DNA of 64,000 bases from Spirodela intermedia (Eukaryota; Streptophyta; Magnoliopsida; Alismatales; Araceae), in contig LR746272.1 of assembly GCA_902729315.2 (NCBI GenBank), positions 744,001-808,000 of the forward strand, given 5' to 3'. The notes beneath the pieces were generated by a model. It did no database searches, was not told where the DNA came from, and saw only the letters and a list, made by a program, of their open reading frames with translations. The position numbers were made by a program, and so were the translations under genes. Below are positions 63,986 through 64,000 of this stretch, piece after piece (position 1 is the first letter of the stretch; each line of letters begins with the position of its first letter).

Positions 63986-64000
63986 GAAAATGGTCCCTCA

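Noticed and set aside
1-64000. CRISPR arrays, bacterial operons, riboswitches or rRNA genes
   Set aside because: None seen. The DNA is plant nuclear, and the repeats present are microsatellites, tandem duplications and retrotransposon parts.

Overview
This is plant nuclear DNA. Genes are split by GT-AG introns, several proteins begin with plastid transit peptides, and the gene families (class XI myosin, ERECTA receptor kinase, PAA2 copper ATPase, YLMG1) belong to the green lineage. The GC-rich first exons and GC-rich kinase and ATPase exons set in AT-rich introns would suit a monocot or early-diverging angiosperm, but the species cannot be fixed from the sequence. All gene models were made by hand from reading frames, splice signals and remembered family sequences. 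Each was checked for an unbroken reading phase across every junction. No database search was possible.

Layout, left to right. (1) Positions 1-30514, minus strand: most of a class XI myosin gene closest to Arabidopsis myosin XI-I. 30 coding exons (1276 codons) are in the window and the 3' end lies beyond position 1. Its 6.6-kb intron between exons 8 and 9 carries a complete but dead Ty1/copia element (18291-23354). Another intron holds an older copia fragment on the opposite strand (about 13360-14600). (2) 31029-34737, plus: an eight-exon gene for a probable plastid membrane protein that I cannot name. (3) 35127-41385, minus: an ERECTA receptor-like kinase gene with 27 exons in the preferred model. 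(4) 44327-52326, minus: a 17-exon PAA2/HMA8 chloroplast copper-ATPase gene containing one GC-AG intron. (5) 53051-53963, plus: a three-exon YLMG1 (YggT-family) plastid gene. (6) 54334-56855, minus: a nine-exon GNAT acetyltransferase gene, probably plastid-targeted. (7) 57799-60278, minus: a two-exon gene for a secreted, probably GPI-anchored protein of unknown role. (8) 60279-64000: AT-rich intergenic DNA with a tRNA-like, SINE-like sequence at the very end.

The genes do not form an operon or one pathway. Four of the seven probably act in plastids: the unnamed membrane protein, PAA2 (copper delivery into the thylakoid lumen for plastocyanin), YLMG1 (plastid nucleoid and membrane organisation) and the GNAT enzyme. 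ERECTA and the GPI-anchored protein act at the cell surface, and myosin XI drives transport on actin. Two gene pairs are head to head with short shared upstream regions: myosin with the unnamed gene (514 bp) and PAA2 with YLMG1 (724 bp).

I found no clear new biological system. The points most worth checking are the two genes without a known function, the GC-AG intron, the skipped intron in ERECTA that would otherwise add 32 codons, and the layered copia insertions in the myosin gene.
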